DNA of 64,000 nucleotides from contig NZ_CP116346.1 in assembly GCF_030254645.1 (NCBI RefSeq), forward strand, positions 558,001 to 622,000, written 5' to 3'. A program made the position numbers and the translations under genes. Origin of the DNA: Paucibacter sediminis. GTDB taxonomy: Bacteria > Pseudomonadota > Gammaproteobacteria > Burkholderiales > Burkholderiaceae_C. Of this stretch, positions 8,601-15,962 are shown in pieces (the stretch's first letter is position 1; every line of letters starts with the position of its first letter). The notes beneath the pieces were generated by a model. The model searched no databases. It was given only the letters and a program-made list of their open reading frames with translations, and was not told the origin of the DNA.

Positions 8601-10154
8601 CTATTGGGCAATTGCGGTGTTTTTCCACGCCAACCCCAGCTCCGGCCAGCGCGTCAGGCGCTCGTAAAGAGAAGCCCGCGAGATCTGCAGCAGGCGGGCC
8701 GCGGCGAGGCGGTTGCCACCGGTGAGGCTCAGCGCCTGCGCGATGGCGTCGCGCTCCACCTGGGCGATCAGCTCGGGCAAGGGGCGCAGGGTCTCGCCGG
8801 CAGCGGCAGCGCGCGCTGCGGGCTCGGCGGCCGTCCGCGCCGCGGGCGCTGCCGGCGCGGATGGTGCCTGCGCCGGCCCGCCCAGCGGCAGGGGCCCGGG
8901 CTGGGCATAGGCGGCGAAGCTGGCCTCGTCCAGCACGCTCTCGTCGCTCATCAGGCTGGCCTGCTCCAGCACATTGCGCAGCTCGCGGATATTGCCGGGC
9001 CAGGGCCGCTGCTGCAGCCATTCCAGCGCGCCCGCGCTGAGCATCTTGTGCGCCATGCCGCTGCGGCGCGCGATGTCGTCCATCAAGGTGTCGACCAGGG
9101 CCTCCAGATCGCCCAGGCGCTCGCGCAGCGGCGGCACCAGGATGGGCAGCACATTGAGGCGGTAGTACAGGTCGGCGCGGAACTCGCCGCGCGCCACCAT
9201 CGCCTGCAGGTCGCGGCTGGTGGCGGCAATCACGCGCGCATCCACCTTGATGACCTGGTTGCTGCCCAGCGGCTCGAACTCCTGCTCCTGCAGCACGCGC
9301 AGCAGCTTGCTCTGCAGCGGCAGCGGCATGTCGCCGATCTCGTCCAGGAACAGGGTGCCACCGTCGGCGAGGCGGAACTTGCCGTCGCGGCCCTTGCGGT
9401 CGGCGCCGGTGTAGGCGCCCGGCGCCACGCCGAAGAACTCGGCCTCCAGCAAGGTGTCGGGCACGGCGGCGATATTGATGCTCACCAGCGGCTTGTGGCT
9501 GCGCTGCGAGGCGGCATGGATGGCATGGGCCAGCAGCTCCTTGCCGGTGCCGGTCTCGCCCAGCAGCAGCACGGTGGCCTGGCTCTGCGCCGCGCGGCGC
9601 GCCTGGCGCTTGACCTCCAGCGCCGCCGGGCTGGCGCCGATGAAGCTGGCGATCGTGTGCTTGGGCCGGCGCGCCTTGCTTTGCTCGGCGGCCAGTTGGC
9701 GGCGCGTTTCCTCCAGCTCCGACTGCATGCGGCCGAACTTGCTCATGAGCGGCTGCATATTGGTCTCGGGATGGTCCAGCAGCACAAAGCCCAGGCCGCC
9801 GATGACGGCGCCGGCCTCGTCGCGCAGCGGCAGGCGGCTCACCAGGAAAGTGCCCGACTGGTTGCTGATCAGGTCGACGAGGATGGGCTTGCCACTGTCG
9901 ATCACCTGGCCCATCAGGCTGTTGGGCACCACCTCCTCGACGCGGCGGCCGACGAACTCGGTCTCGCTGCCGAAACCCAGCGCGGGCAGAAAGCGCTTGT
10001 AGCCATCGCTGATCCAGACGATGCGGTGCTGGCGGTCCACCACCATCATGCCCTCGGTGGCGCCGGCCAGCACTTCGAACATGGACTGCGCGGCCAGCTT
10101 CAGCACGCCATCGGCATCCTGGGGAAACGTGGCGACGGGCGCGTTCAGGCTCAT
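8601..10154 (-). CDS. sigma-54-interacting transcriptional activator (PAS-AAA+-Fis HTH)
   Basis: 517-residue enhancer-binding protein. An N-terminal PAS domain (about 20-130) is followed by an AAA+ core with Walker A GETGTGKE, the sigma-54-contacting loop GAYTGA (a variant of GAFTGA), Walker [12 protein letters not shown] and the R-finger region. An Ala/Pro-rich linker leads to a C-terminal Fis-type helix-turn-helix ([22 protein letters not shown]). It is divergent from the malonate genes, so it probably activates them in response to malonate or a related acid sensed by PAS. That role is inference. I did not find a convincing -24/-12 promoter in the intergenic region. Confidence 0.9.
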   Translation of the reverse strand: MSLNAPVATFPQDADGVLKLAAQSMFEVLAGATEGMMVVDRQHRIVWISDGYKRFLPALGFGSETEFVGRRVEEVVPNSLMGQVIDSGKPILVDLISNQSGTFLVSRLPLRDEAGAVIGGLGFVLLDHPETNMQPLMSKFGRMQSELEETRRQLAAEQSKARRPKHTIASFIGASPAALEVKRQARRAAQSQATVLLLGETGTGKELLAHAIHAASQRSHKPLVSINIAAVPDTLLEAEFFGVAPGAYTGADRKGRDGKFRLADGGTLFLDEIGDMPLPLQSKLLRVLQEQEFEPLGSNQVIKVDARVIAATSRDLQAMVARGEFRADLYYRLNVLPILVPPLRERLGDLEALVDTLMDDIARRSGMAHKMLSAGALEWLQQRPWPGNIRELRNVLEQASLMSDESVLDEASFAAYAQPGPLPLGGPAQAPSAPAAPAARTAAEPAARAAAAGETLRPLPELIAQVERDAIAQALSLTGGNRLAAARLLQISRASLYERLTRWPELGLAWKNTAIAQ

Positions 10155-10168
10155 GGCGAAGAGGTGGA

Positions 10169-10190
10169 TTTACAGCGGGTTTACAGCGGG
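10169..10190. repeat. tandem 11-bp direct repeat upstream of the regulator gene
   Basis: TTTACAGCGGG occurs twice back to back (10169-10179 and 10180-10190), 15 bp before the regulator's start codon in the regulator/decarboxylase intergenic region. It is a plausible activator binding site or autoregulatory site. Confidence 0.4.
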
Positions 10191-10266
10191 CATTCAATGT
10201 AGCAGCCACATGGACAGCGCGGCCACCGTATCAGCCCGTAGCCGCCGCCGCGCACCTTCCTCTATA

Positions 10267-10286
10267 AATGCGCTCATGAGCGCATT
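10267..10286. promoter_or_regulatory. perfect 20-bp palindrome spanning the decarboxylase start codon
   Basis: The arms AATGCGCTCA and TGAGCGCATT are perfect reverse complements with no spacer. The ATG of malonyl-CoA decarboxylase (10276-10278) lies across the centre. It could be a repressor operator or an RNA hairpin that occludes the start. A chance coding palindrome of this length is unlikely. Confidence 0.5.
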
Positions 10287-11568
10287 GCCACCCGCCAGCC
10301 CGAGGGCGCAGCGCCAGGTGCTGATCCTGGCCCACAAACTGCTGAGCGAACGCGGCGAGGCCAACAGCCTGGCGCTGGCGCGCGAGCTGCTCGGCAAGAT
10401 TGCGCGCCTGCCGCCCGATGCGCTGGCGCAGCTGTTCGAGCGCCTGGCGCAGGACTTCAACCCCGACCCGCAGGCCGTGCTGGCCGCCGCCCAGGCCTAT
10501 GCGGCCACGCCCAACGCGCGCGCGCTGCTGCAGCTCACGCGCGTGAGCGAGCCGCCGCGCCAGGAGCTGTTCCGGCGCCTCAATCGCGCGCCCGGCGCCA
10601 CCGGCCTGCTGGTGCGCCTGCGCCGCAGCCTGCTCGGGGGCTTGAGCAGCCACCCCGAGTGGCGCTGCGTCGAGGCCGACCTGCTGCATCTGTTCAGCTC
10701 CTGGTTCAACCCCGGCTTTCTGCAGATGCGCCAGGTGGACTGGAACTCGCCGGCCCAGCTGCTCGAGCAGATCATCCGCCACGAGGCCGTGCACGAGATC
10801 GACGGCTGGGACGATCTGCGCCGCCGCCTGCAGCCCGACCGCCGCCTGTTCGCCTTCTTCCATCCGCAGCTGCCCGAGGAGCCGCTGATCTTCGTCGAGG
10901 TGGCCCTGCTGCCCGACATGCCTGCCGGCATCGCGCCGCTGATCGACAAGGCCAGCGCCACCATGGAGCCCAGCAAGTTCAAGGTCGCGGTGTTCTATTC
11001 GATCAGCAATTGCGAGCCCGGCCTGCGCGGCGTCTCGCTGGGCAACTTCCTCATCAAGCGCGTCGCCGAGCATCTGCAGCGCGAGATCCCCAGGCTCAAG
11101 ACCTTCTGCACGCTCTCGCCCATCCCCGGCCTGCTGGCCTGGCTGCGCACCGAGCCGGCGCTGGAGGCCTTCGCGCCGCTGCTGAAGAAGCCCCAGCTCG
11201 AACGGCTGCGCGCGGCGCGCGAGCTGCTGCGCCAGGCCTGCGGCGGCGAGTGGGCCCGGCTGAGCCAGCTGCAGCCCCTGGCCGCGCTGGACGGCGAGGC
11301 GCAAGCGGCCCTGCAACGCCTGTGCGCCGCCTACCTGCTGGCCTGCACCGCCCTGCCCGACGGCGACCCGGTGGCGCGCTTCCACCTCGACAACGGTGCG
11401 AGGCTCGAACGCATCAACTGGATGGGCAACCGCGCACCCAAGGGCCTGCAGCAATCCTGCGGCATGATGGTCAACTATCTCTACGACCTGGCCAAGATCG
11501 AGGGCCATCACGAGGCCTTCACCCAGGGCGAGATCGCGTATTCGCGCGCCGTCGCGGCGCTGCTCTGA
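10276..11568 (+). CDS. malonyl-CoA decarboxylase
   Basis: Converts malonyl-CoA to acetyl-CoA and CO2 in the cytoplasm. It is the second step of malonate catabolism after MatB. The 430-residue length fits bacterial MCD/MatA. Family landmarks include FFHPQLPEEPLIFVEVAL, the SISNCEPGLRGVSLGNFLIK stretch, TLSPIPGLLAWL and a C-terminal block containing INWMGNR, the GMMVNYLYDL motif and HEAF. ATG 10276 starts within a perfect palindrome. Longer in-frame starts upstream run into the regulator and are not credible. It is followed 28 bp later by a binding-protein gene. Confidence 0.95.
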   Translation: MSALPPASPRAQRQVLILAHKLLSERGEANSLALARELLGKIARLPPDALAQLFERLAQDFNPDPQAVLAAAQAYAATPNARALLQLTRVSEPPRQELFRRLNRAPGATGLLVRLRRSLLGGLSSHPEWRCVEADLLHLFSSWFNPGFLQMRQVDWNSPAQLLEQIIRHEAVHEIDGWDDLRRRLQPDRRLFAFFHPQLPEEPLIFVEVALLPDMPAGIAPLIDKASATMEPSKFKVAVFYSISNCEPGLRGVSLGNFLIKRVAEHLQREIPRLKTFCTLSPIPGLLAWLRTEPALEAFAPLLKKPQLERLRAARELLRQACGGEWARLSQLQPLAALDGEAQAALQRLCAAYLLACTALPDGDPVARFHLDNGARLERINWMGNRAPKGLQQSCGMMVNYLYDLAKIEGHHEAFTQGEIAYSRAVAALL

Positions 11569-11596
11569 TTCCAACAAGACCGAGACAGGAGACAAG

Positions 11597-12592
11597 ATGA
11601 TCAGGATCACTTTCCTTGCACGCTTGCTGCAGGCGCTGGGGCTGGGCGCTGTTGGCGTTCTTGGCACGTTCGGCCCGGCGGCGCAGGCGCAGACCTGGCC
11701 CACCAAGCCGGTCACCATCGTCGTGCCCTTCCCCGCCGGCGGCGGCACCGACGCCTTCGCGCGCCCGCTGACGGCGCAGCTGACCAAGCAGACCGGCCGC
11801 CAATTCATCATCGACAACAAGGGCGGCGCCGGCGGCACCGTCGGGGCCACCCTGGCCGCCAAGGCCGCGCCCGATGGCTACACCTTCTTCATGGGCGCGG
11901 TGCACCATGCGATCGCGCCGGCCATGTACCCCAAGCTGGAATACCGGCTGGAGGAAGATTTCGTGCCGGTGGCCCTGGTCTCCAGCGTGCCCCAGGTGAT
12001 CGTGGTGAATCCCAAGAACGTGCCCGCCACCGACCTCAAGAGCCTGCTGGAATTCATCCGCAAGAACCCCGCCAAGCTCAACTACGCCAGCGCCGGCAAC
12101 GGCACCTCGCACCATCTGGCCGGCGAGCTGTTCAAGCTGCAGACCAAGACCTTCATCACCCACATCCCCTACCGCGGCGCCGGCCCGGCCCTGCAGGACC
12201 TGATCGCCGGCCAGGTGGACCTGATGTTCGACGGCCTCGGCAGCTCCGCGGCCCATATCAAGAACGGCCGCGTGAAGGCGCTGGCGGTGGCCTCGGCCAA
12301 GCGCGCGCCCGGCTTCCCCGACGTGCCCACCGCGGCCGAGGGCGGCGTGCCGACCTACCAGGTGGCCACCTGGTACGGCCTGTGGGCCCCCAAGGGCACG
12401 CCCAAGGAGGTGGTGGCCAGCCTGCAGGCCGAGCTGAAGAAGGCCTATGCGGCGGACGAGATCAAGGCCACCTGGACCGGCCTCGGCGCCGAACTGCCCA
12501 CCCTCTACGGCGACGCCTTCGGCAAGTTCGTGCACAGCGAAACCCTGCGCTGGGCGGAGGTGGTGAAGTCCTCTGGAGCGAAACTGGATTGA
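11597..12592 (+). CDS. tripartite tricarboxylate transporter (Bug family) solute-binding protein
   Basis: Periplasmic binding protein of the Bug/TctC type. The 331-residue protein has a Sec signal peptide ending in AAQAQT, followed by the family opening WPTKPVTIVVPFPAGGGTD and the DNKGGAGG ligand-loop. Its position between malonyl-CoA decarboxylase and malonyl-CoA synthetase suggests that it binds malonate, which is inference. No TctA/TctB membrane genes are adjacent, so it must use a transporter encoded elsewhere, as many orphan Bug proteins appear to do. Confidence 0.9.
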   Translation: MIRITFLARLLQALGLGAVGVLGTFGPAAQAQTWPTKPVTIVVPFPAGGGTDAFARPLTAQLTKQTGRQFIIDNKGGAGGTVGATLAAKAAPDGYTFFMGAVHHAIAPAMYPKLEYRLEEDFVPVALVSSVPQVIVVNPKNVPATDLKSLLEFIRKNPAKLNYASAGNGTSHHLAGELFKLQTKTFITHIPYRGAGPALQDLIAGQVDLMFDGLGSSAAHIKNGRVKALAVASAKRAPGFPDVPTAAEGGVPTYQVATWYGLWAPKGTPKEVVASLQAELKKAYAADEIKATWTGLGAELPTLYGDAFGKFVHSETLRWAEVVKSSGAKLD

Positions 12593-12599
12593 AGCGGAC

Positions 12600-14141
12600 A
12601 TGAAGACCAAGAACGCGAACCTTTTTGCCGCCCTGCGCGCGGCCTTCCCCGCCGATCTCGACGCGGTGGCGATCGAATGTGCCGATGGCGAGGGGCTCAG
12701 CTACAGCTGGCGCGATCTCGAGCGCGGCACCGCCATGCTGGCGAATCTGCTCGGCTCGCTGGAGCTGCCGCCGGGCAGCCGCGTCGCGGTGCAGACCGAA
12801 AAGAGCGTCGAGGCGCTGATGCTCTACCTGGCCGTGCTGCGTGCGGGTTATGTCTATCTGCCGCTCAACACCGCCTACCAGGCCGCCGAGCTCGAGTACT
12901 TCATCGCCAACGCCGAGCCGGCGGTGGTGGTGTGCACCGGCAAGCAGTTCGGCTGGGTCAGCAAGCTGGCCTTCCAGGCCGGCGTCAGCTATGTGTTCTC
13001 GCTCAACGAGGATCGCACGGGCACCCTGCTGGACCGCGCCAGTCAGATGAGCGACAAGCACGAGCCCGCGGCCAAGCGCGCCAACGAGCTGGCCGCCATC
13101 CTCTACACCAGCGGCACCACCGGGCGCAGCAAGGGCGCCATGCTCTCGCACGGCAATATGCTCAGCAACGCGCTGACGCTGAAGGATTACTGGGGCTGGC
13201 AGGCCGACGACGTGCTGATCCATGCCCTGCCGATCTTCCATGTGCACGGCCTGTTCGTGGCCTCGCATGGCGCACTGCTGAACGGCAGCAAGATGCTGTG
13301 GTTCAACGGCAAGTTCGAGCCCAAGGCGGTGATCGCGCGCTTTGCCGAGGCCACCGTCTTCATGGGCGTGCCCACGCTCTATGTGCGCATGCTGGCCGAA
13401 GCGGCACTCGATCGAGAGGCCTGCCGGCACATGCGGCTCTTCATCAGCGGCTCGGCGCCGCTGCTGCTGGAGACCTTCCGCGACTGGCAGACCCGCACGG
13501 GCCACACCATCCTGGAGCGCTACGGCATGAGCGAGACCATCATGCTGACGTCCAATCCCTATTTCCCCGACGAGGGCGAACGCGTCGGCGGCACCGTGGG
13601 CCAGGCGCTGCCGGGCGTGGGCGTGCGCGTGCACAGCGACGCGGGTGAACTCTGCGCGGTGGACGAGATCGGCAATATCGAGGTGAAGGGCCCGAACGTG
13701 TTCGCAGGTTACTGGCGCATGCCGGAGAAGACCAAGGAGGAGTTCACCGCCGACGGCTGGTTCAAGACCGGCGACGTGGGCAAGCAGGACTCGCGCGGCT
13801 ATCTGCACATCGTCGGCCGCAGCAAGGACCTCATCATCAGCGGCGGCTACAACGTCTACCCGGCCGAGATCGAGGGCTATCTGAATGACATGCCCGGCGT
13901 GGCCGAATCCGCCGTGGTGGGCGTGCCGCATCCCGACTTCGGCGAGGGCGTGATCGCCGTCGTCGTGCCCAAGCCCGGCGCGCAGCTGGAGCCGGCGGCG
14001 CTGATCGGCGAGCTTAAGCGCATGATCGCCAACTTCAAGGTGCCCAAGCAACTCTATCTGGTGAACGAACTGCCGCGCAACACCATGGGCAAGGTGCAGA
14101 AGAACCTGCTGCGCGAGCAGCACAAGGGGCTGTTCGCGTGA
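12600..14141 (+). CDS. matB: malonyl-CoA synthetase
   Basis: Acyl-adenylate-forming ligase that makes malonyl-CoA from malonate, CoA and ATP. The 513-residue protein carries the P-loop-like LYTSGTTGRSKGA, the ERYGMSET motif, GWFKTGDVG and the C-terminal catalytic lysine region PRNTMGKVQK. Assignment to MatB rather than another acyl-CoA ligase rests on length and on the adjacent malonyl-CoA decarboxylase. It starts 7 bp after the binding-protein stop and overlaps the next small gene by 4 bp. Confidence 0.92.
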   Translation: MKTKNANLFAALRAAFPADLDAVAIECADGEGLSYSWRDLERGTAMLANLLGSLELPPGSRVAVQTEKSVEALMLYLAVLRAGYVYLPLNTAYQAAELEYFIANAEPAVVVCTGKQFGWVSKLAFQAGVSYVFSLNEDRTGTLLDRASQMSDKHEPAAKRANELAAILYTSGTTGRSKGAMLSHGNMLSNALTLKDYWGWQADDVLIHALPIFHVHGLFVASHGALLNGSKMLWFNGKFEPKAVIARFAEATVFMGVPTLYVRMLAEAALDREACRHMRLFISGSAPLLLETFRDWQTRTGHTILERYGMSETIMLTSNPYFPDEGERVGGTVGQALPGVGVRVHSDAGELCAVDEIGNIEVKGPNVFAGYWRMPEKTKEEFTADGWFKTGDVGKQDSRGYLHIVGRSKDLIISGGYNVYPAEIEGYLNDMPGVAESAVVGVPHPDFGEGVIAVVVPKPGAQLEPAALIGELKRMIANFKVPKQLYLVNELPRNTMGKVQKNLLREQHKGLFA

Positions 14142-14350
14142 GCGCAGCGACACCGCCCCCCGCGCTGGACGATCGCTGCCCGCGCTGCGGCCAGCCCTTT
14201 CACTGCGGTGCGCAGGAGGCGCACTGCGACTGCTTCGAGCTCAAGCTCGGCGAGGCGCTGCGCCAGCAGCTGGCGCAGCAGTACAGCCGCTGCCTGTGCA
14301 TCGCCTGCCTGAGGCAGCTGCAGGCCGAGCAGGGCCACGCGGCGGGCTGA
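14138..14350 (+). CDS. small cysteine-rich CWC-type protein
   Basis: 70-residue protein with eight cysteines (14, 17, 23, 30, 32, 52, 54, 57) arranged as CPRC, HC, CDC and CLCIAC. This fits the small cysteine-rich CWC family, whose members probably bind a metal. It starts at GTG 14138, overlapping the matB stop. The function is unknown, and the overlap only suggests co-expression with the malonate genes. Confidence 0.75.
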   Translation: MSAATPPPALDDRCPRCGQPFHCGAQEAHCDCFELKLGEALRQQLAQQYSRCLCIACLRQLQAEQGHAAG

Positions 14351-14372
14351 GGGGCGCCGGGCCTTCCTCACC

Positions 14373-14561
14373 TCACTGGTGGCTGGCCAGGCTCACATCG
14401 AAATCCATCAGCACCGCCGCCAGCTCCAGCGCCCGCCACAGATGCGCCGGCATCTGCATGATGCGTTCGGGCGAGCGGGCGTGGCGGGTCCAGGCGTGGA
14501 TCTCGGCATGCTGGTCGGGCGTGAGCAGGCTCAGCGCGAGCATTTCGTCCAGGGTCTGCAT
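14373..14561 (-). CDS. small hypothetical protein
   Basis: A 62-residue predicted helical protein that I do not recognise. I chose ATG 14561 (MQTLDEMLALSLL) because GGAGGT lies about 10 bases upstream; an in-frame ATG further upstream lacks such a site. It is cytoplasmic by composition, with several His, Met and Trp residues (PDQHAEIHAWTRHAR). It follows the VOC-family gene on the same strand after about 50 bp and may be co-transcribed with it. Confidence 0.6.
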   Translation of the reverse strand: MQTLDEMLALSLLTPDQHAEIHAWTRHARSPERIMQMPAHLWRALELAAVLMDFDVSLASHQ

Positions 14562-14611
14562 GATGAATGGGACCTCCATGGGCTGTGCGCCCATGATCTC
14601 ATGGCGCGGCC

Positions 14612-15088
14612 TCAGCCGCCGTCGTAGGCGCGCTGCAAGTCTGCCAGATCCAGCTTGATCATGGGCATCATGGCCTGGAACACGCGTGCCGCCCTGGCCG
14701 GGTCGGGGTCGTCCATCAGGGCCATGGCCTGCCGGGGCACGATCTGCCAGGAGACGCCGAAGTGGTCGGTGATCCAGCCGCATTGCACCGGCTGGCCACC
14801 GGCCGCCACCAGCTTGCCCCAGACCTCGTCCACCTCGGCCTGGTCGTCGCAGTTGACGAACAGCGAGATGGCGGGCGTGAACTGGTATTGCGGCCCGCCG
14901 TTCAGCGCGCTGAAGGTCTGGCCCTCCAGCTCGAAGGTGGCCAGCAGCACCGAGCCCGGCACGCCGTGCCCGCCCTCGCCCCAGCGCAGGATGTTGGTGC
15001 AGCGGCTGCGCTTGAACACCGAGAGATAGAAGTTCATCGCGGCTTCGGCCTCGCCGTTGAACCAGAGGCAGGGGGAGATCTTGTCCAT
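14612..15088 (-). CDS. VOC-family (PhnB/YerC-like) protein
   Basis: 158-residue vicinal-oxygen-chelate fold protein of the 3-demethylubiquinone methyltransferase-like/PhnB group. The opening MDKISPCLWFNGEAEAAMNFY and the ending block DHFGVSWQIVPRQAM are typical. Members are often annotated as glyoxalase-like, and most have no known substrate. It is cytoplasmic. It lies between a small hypothetical gene and a TetR gene on the same strand, with no sign of a pathway link. Confidence 0.85.
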   Translation of the reverse strand: MDKISPCLWFNGEAEAAMNFYLSVFKRSRCTNILRWGEGGHGVPGSVLLATFELEGQTFSALNGGPQYQFTPAISLFVNCDDQAEVDEVWGKLVAAGGQPVQCGWITDHFGVSWQIVPRQAMALMDDPDPARAARVFQAMMPMIKLDLADLQRAYDGG

Positions 15089-15163
15089 GGGAGATCCTTT
15101 CGGGCTATGGTCTCAAGACGACGATCCAGGCCTGCCGCTTTCGACAACAGCCGCCGCGCGCGC

Positions 15164-15859
15164 TCAGCCGCGCCGCAGCCTCATCATCTGCCCCGCCACC
15201 ATCTCCGCCATGGTGGCGGCCACCGCCTGCGGGTCCAGGCTGGGGTCGTCGAACAACAGCTCCTGCGCCGCGTAGAGCGCGTCGATGGCCAGGCGAATCG
15301 TCAGGCGCGCCTGGGCCCGGTTGGCGCGCGGGTGCGCGTCCATGAAGGGCAAGAGCAGCATGTCGGTGACGAAGTCGTGCGAGCGGTTGCGTACATGCTG
15401 GAGCGAGGGCACGGCGCGCAGCGCGCGCGTCACCCACACGCCGGCCGGCATATGGGCGGTGAGCTCCATGGTCTGCAGGAACAGCTCGGCCACGCTGCCG
15501 GCAAAGGCCGGCTCCGGCAGCATGAAGGTCGCCGGCACCGCCCAGGGCGTGAGCAGCTCGTTCTGCACCGTCATCAGGCGCATGCCCAGCTCGTGGAGGA
15601 TGGCGTACTTGTTGGGGAAATACTGATACAGCGCCGGCGGCGAGATGCCGGCGCGCTGGCACACCAGATTGGTGGAAAGCCGCTCGATGCCCACCTCGCC
15701 CAGCAGCTCCGCACAGGCGGCCAGGATGCGCTCATAGGTCTCGACGGCACGCTGCTGCGAGGGCGCCTTCTTGAGCTCGAGATCGGGCAGGGCAGCGCCA
15801 ACGCTGGCTTCTTGGGCCGGCTTGGCACGCCGCTTGGACAGGGTGTCGGCGGTGGACAT
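15164..15859 (-). CDS. TetR-family transcriptional regulator
   Basis: 231-residue repressor with an unusually long N-terminal lead (~35 residues) before the TetR helix-turn-helix (ERILAACAELLGEVGIERLSTNLVCQRAGISPPALYQYFPNK). A ligand-binding helical C-terminal domain follows. It is divergent from the TonB receptor operon, with an AT-rich inverted repeat between them, so it most likely represses that operon and itself. The ligand is unknown. Confidence 0.9.
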   Translation of the reverse strand: MSTADTLSKRRAKPAQEASVGAALPDLELKKAPSQQRAVETYERILAACAELLGEVGIERLSTNLVCQRAGISPPALYQYFPNKYAILHELGMRLMTVQNELLTPWAVPATFMLPEPAFAGSVAELFLQTMELTAHMPAGVWVTRALRAVPSLQHVRNRSHDFVTDMLLLPFMDAHPRANRAQARLTIRLAIDALYAAQELLFDDPSLDPQAVAATMAEMVAGQMMRLRRG

Positions 15860-15920
15860 GGCGGGAGTCTAGCCTCCTCCTATGACAGGGATTCCCCGCA
15901 TCTGCGGGTCGCGTCGAATG

Positions 15921-15940
15921 AATATAGTCATCGCTATATT
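15921..15940. promoter_or_regulatory. candidate TetR operator upstream of the TonB receptor operon
   Basis: AATATAG (15921-15927) and CTATATT (15934-15940) form a 7-bp-arm inverted repeat with a 6-bp spacer. It is strikingly AT-rich in G+C-rich surroundings. It lies between the divergent TetR and TonB receptor genes, 22 bp before the receptor start codon and just before its AGGAGA ribosome site. Confidence 0.5.
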
Positions 15941-15962
15941 AAATGACAACAGGAGACCTTCG

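Noticed and set aside
10155..10275. Sigma-54 (-24/-12) promoter for the malonate genes
   Set aside because: No GG-N10-GC pair with convincing flanks was found in the regulator/decarboxylase spacer.
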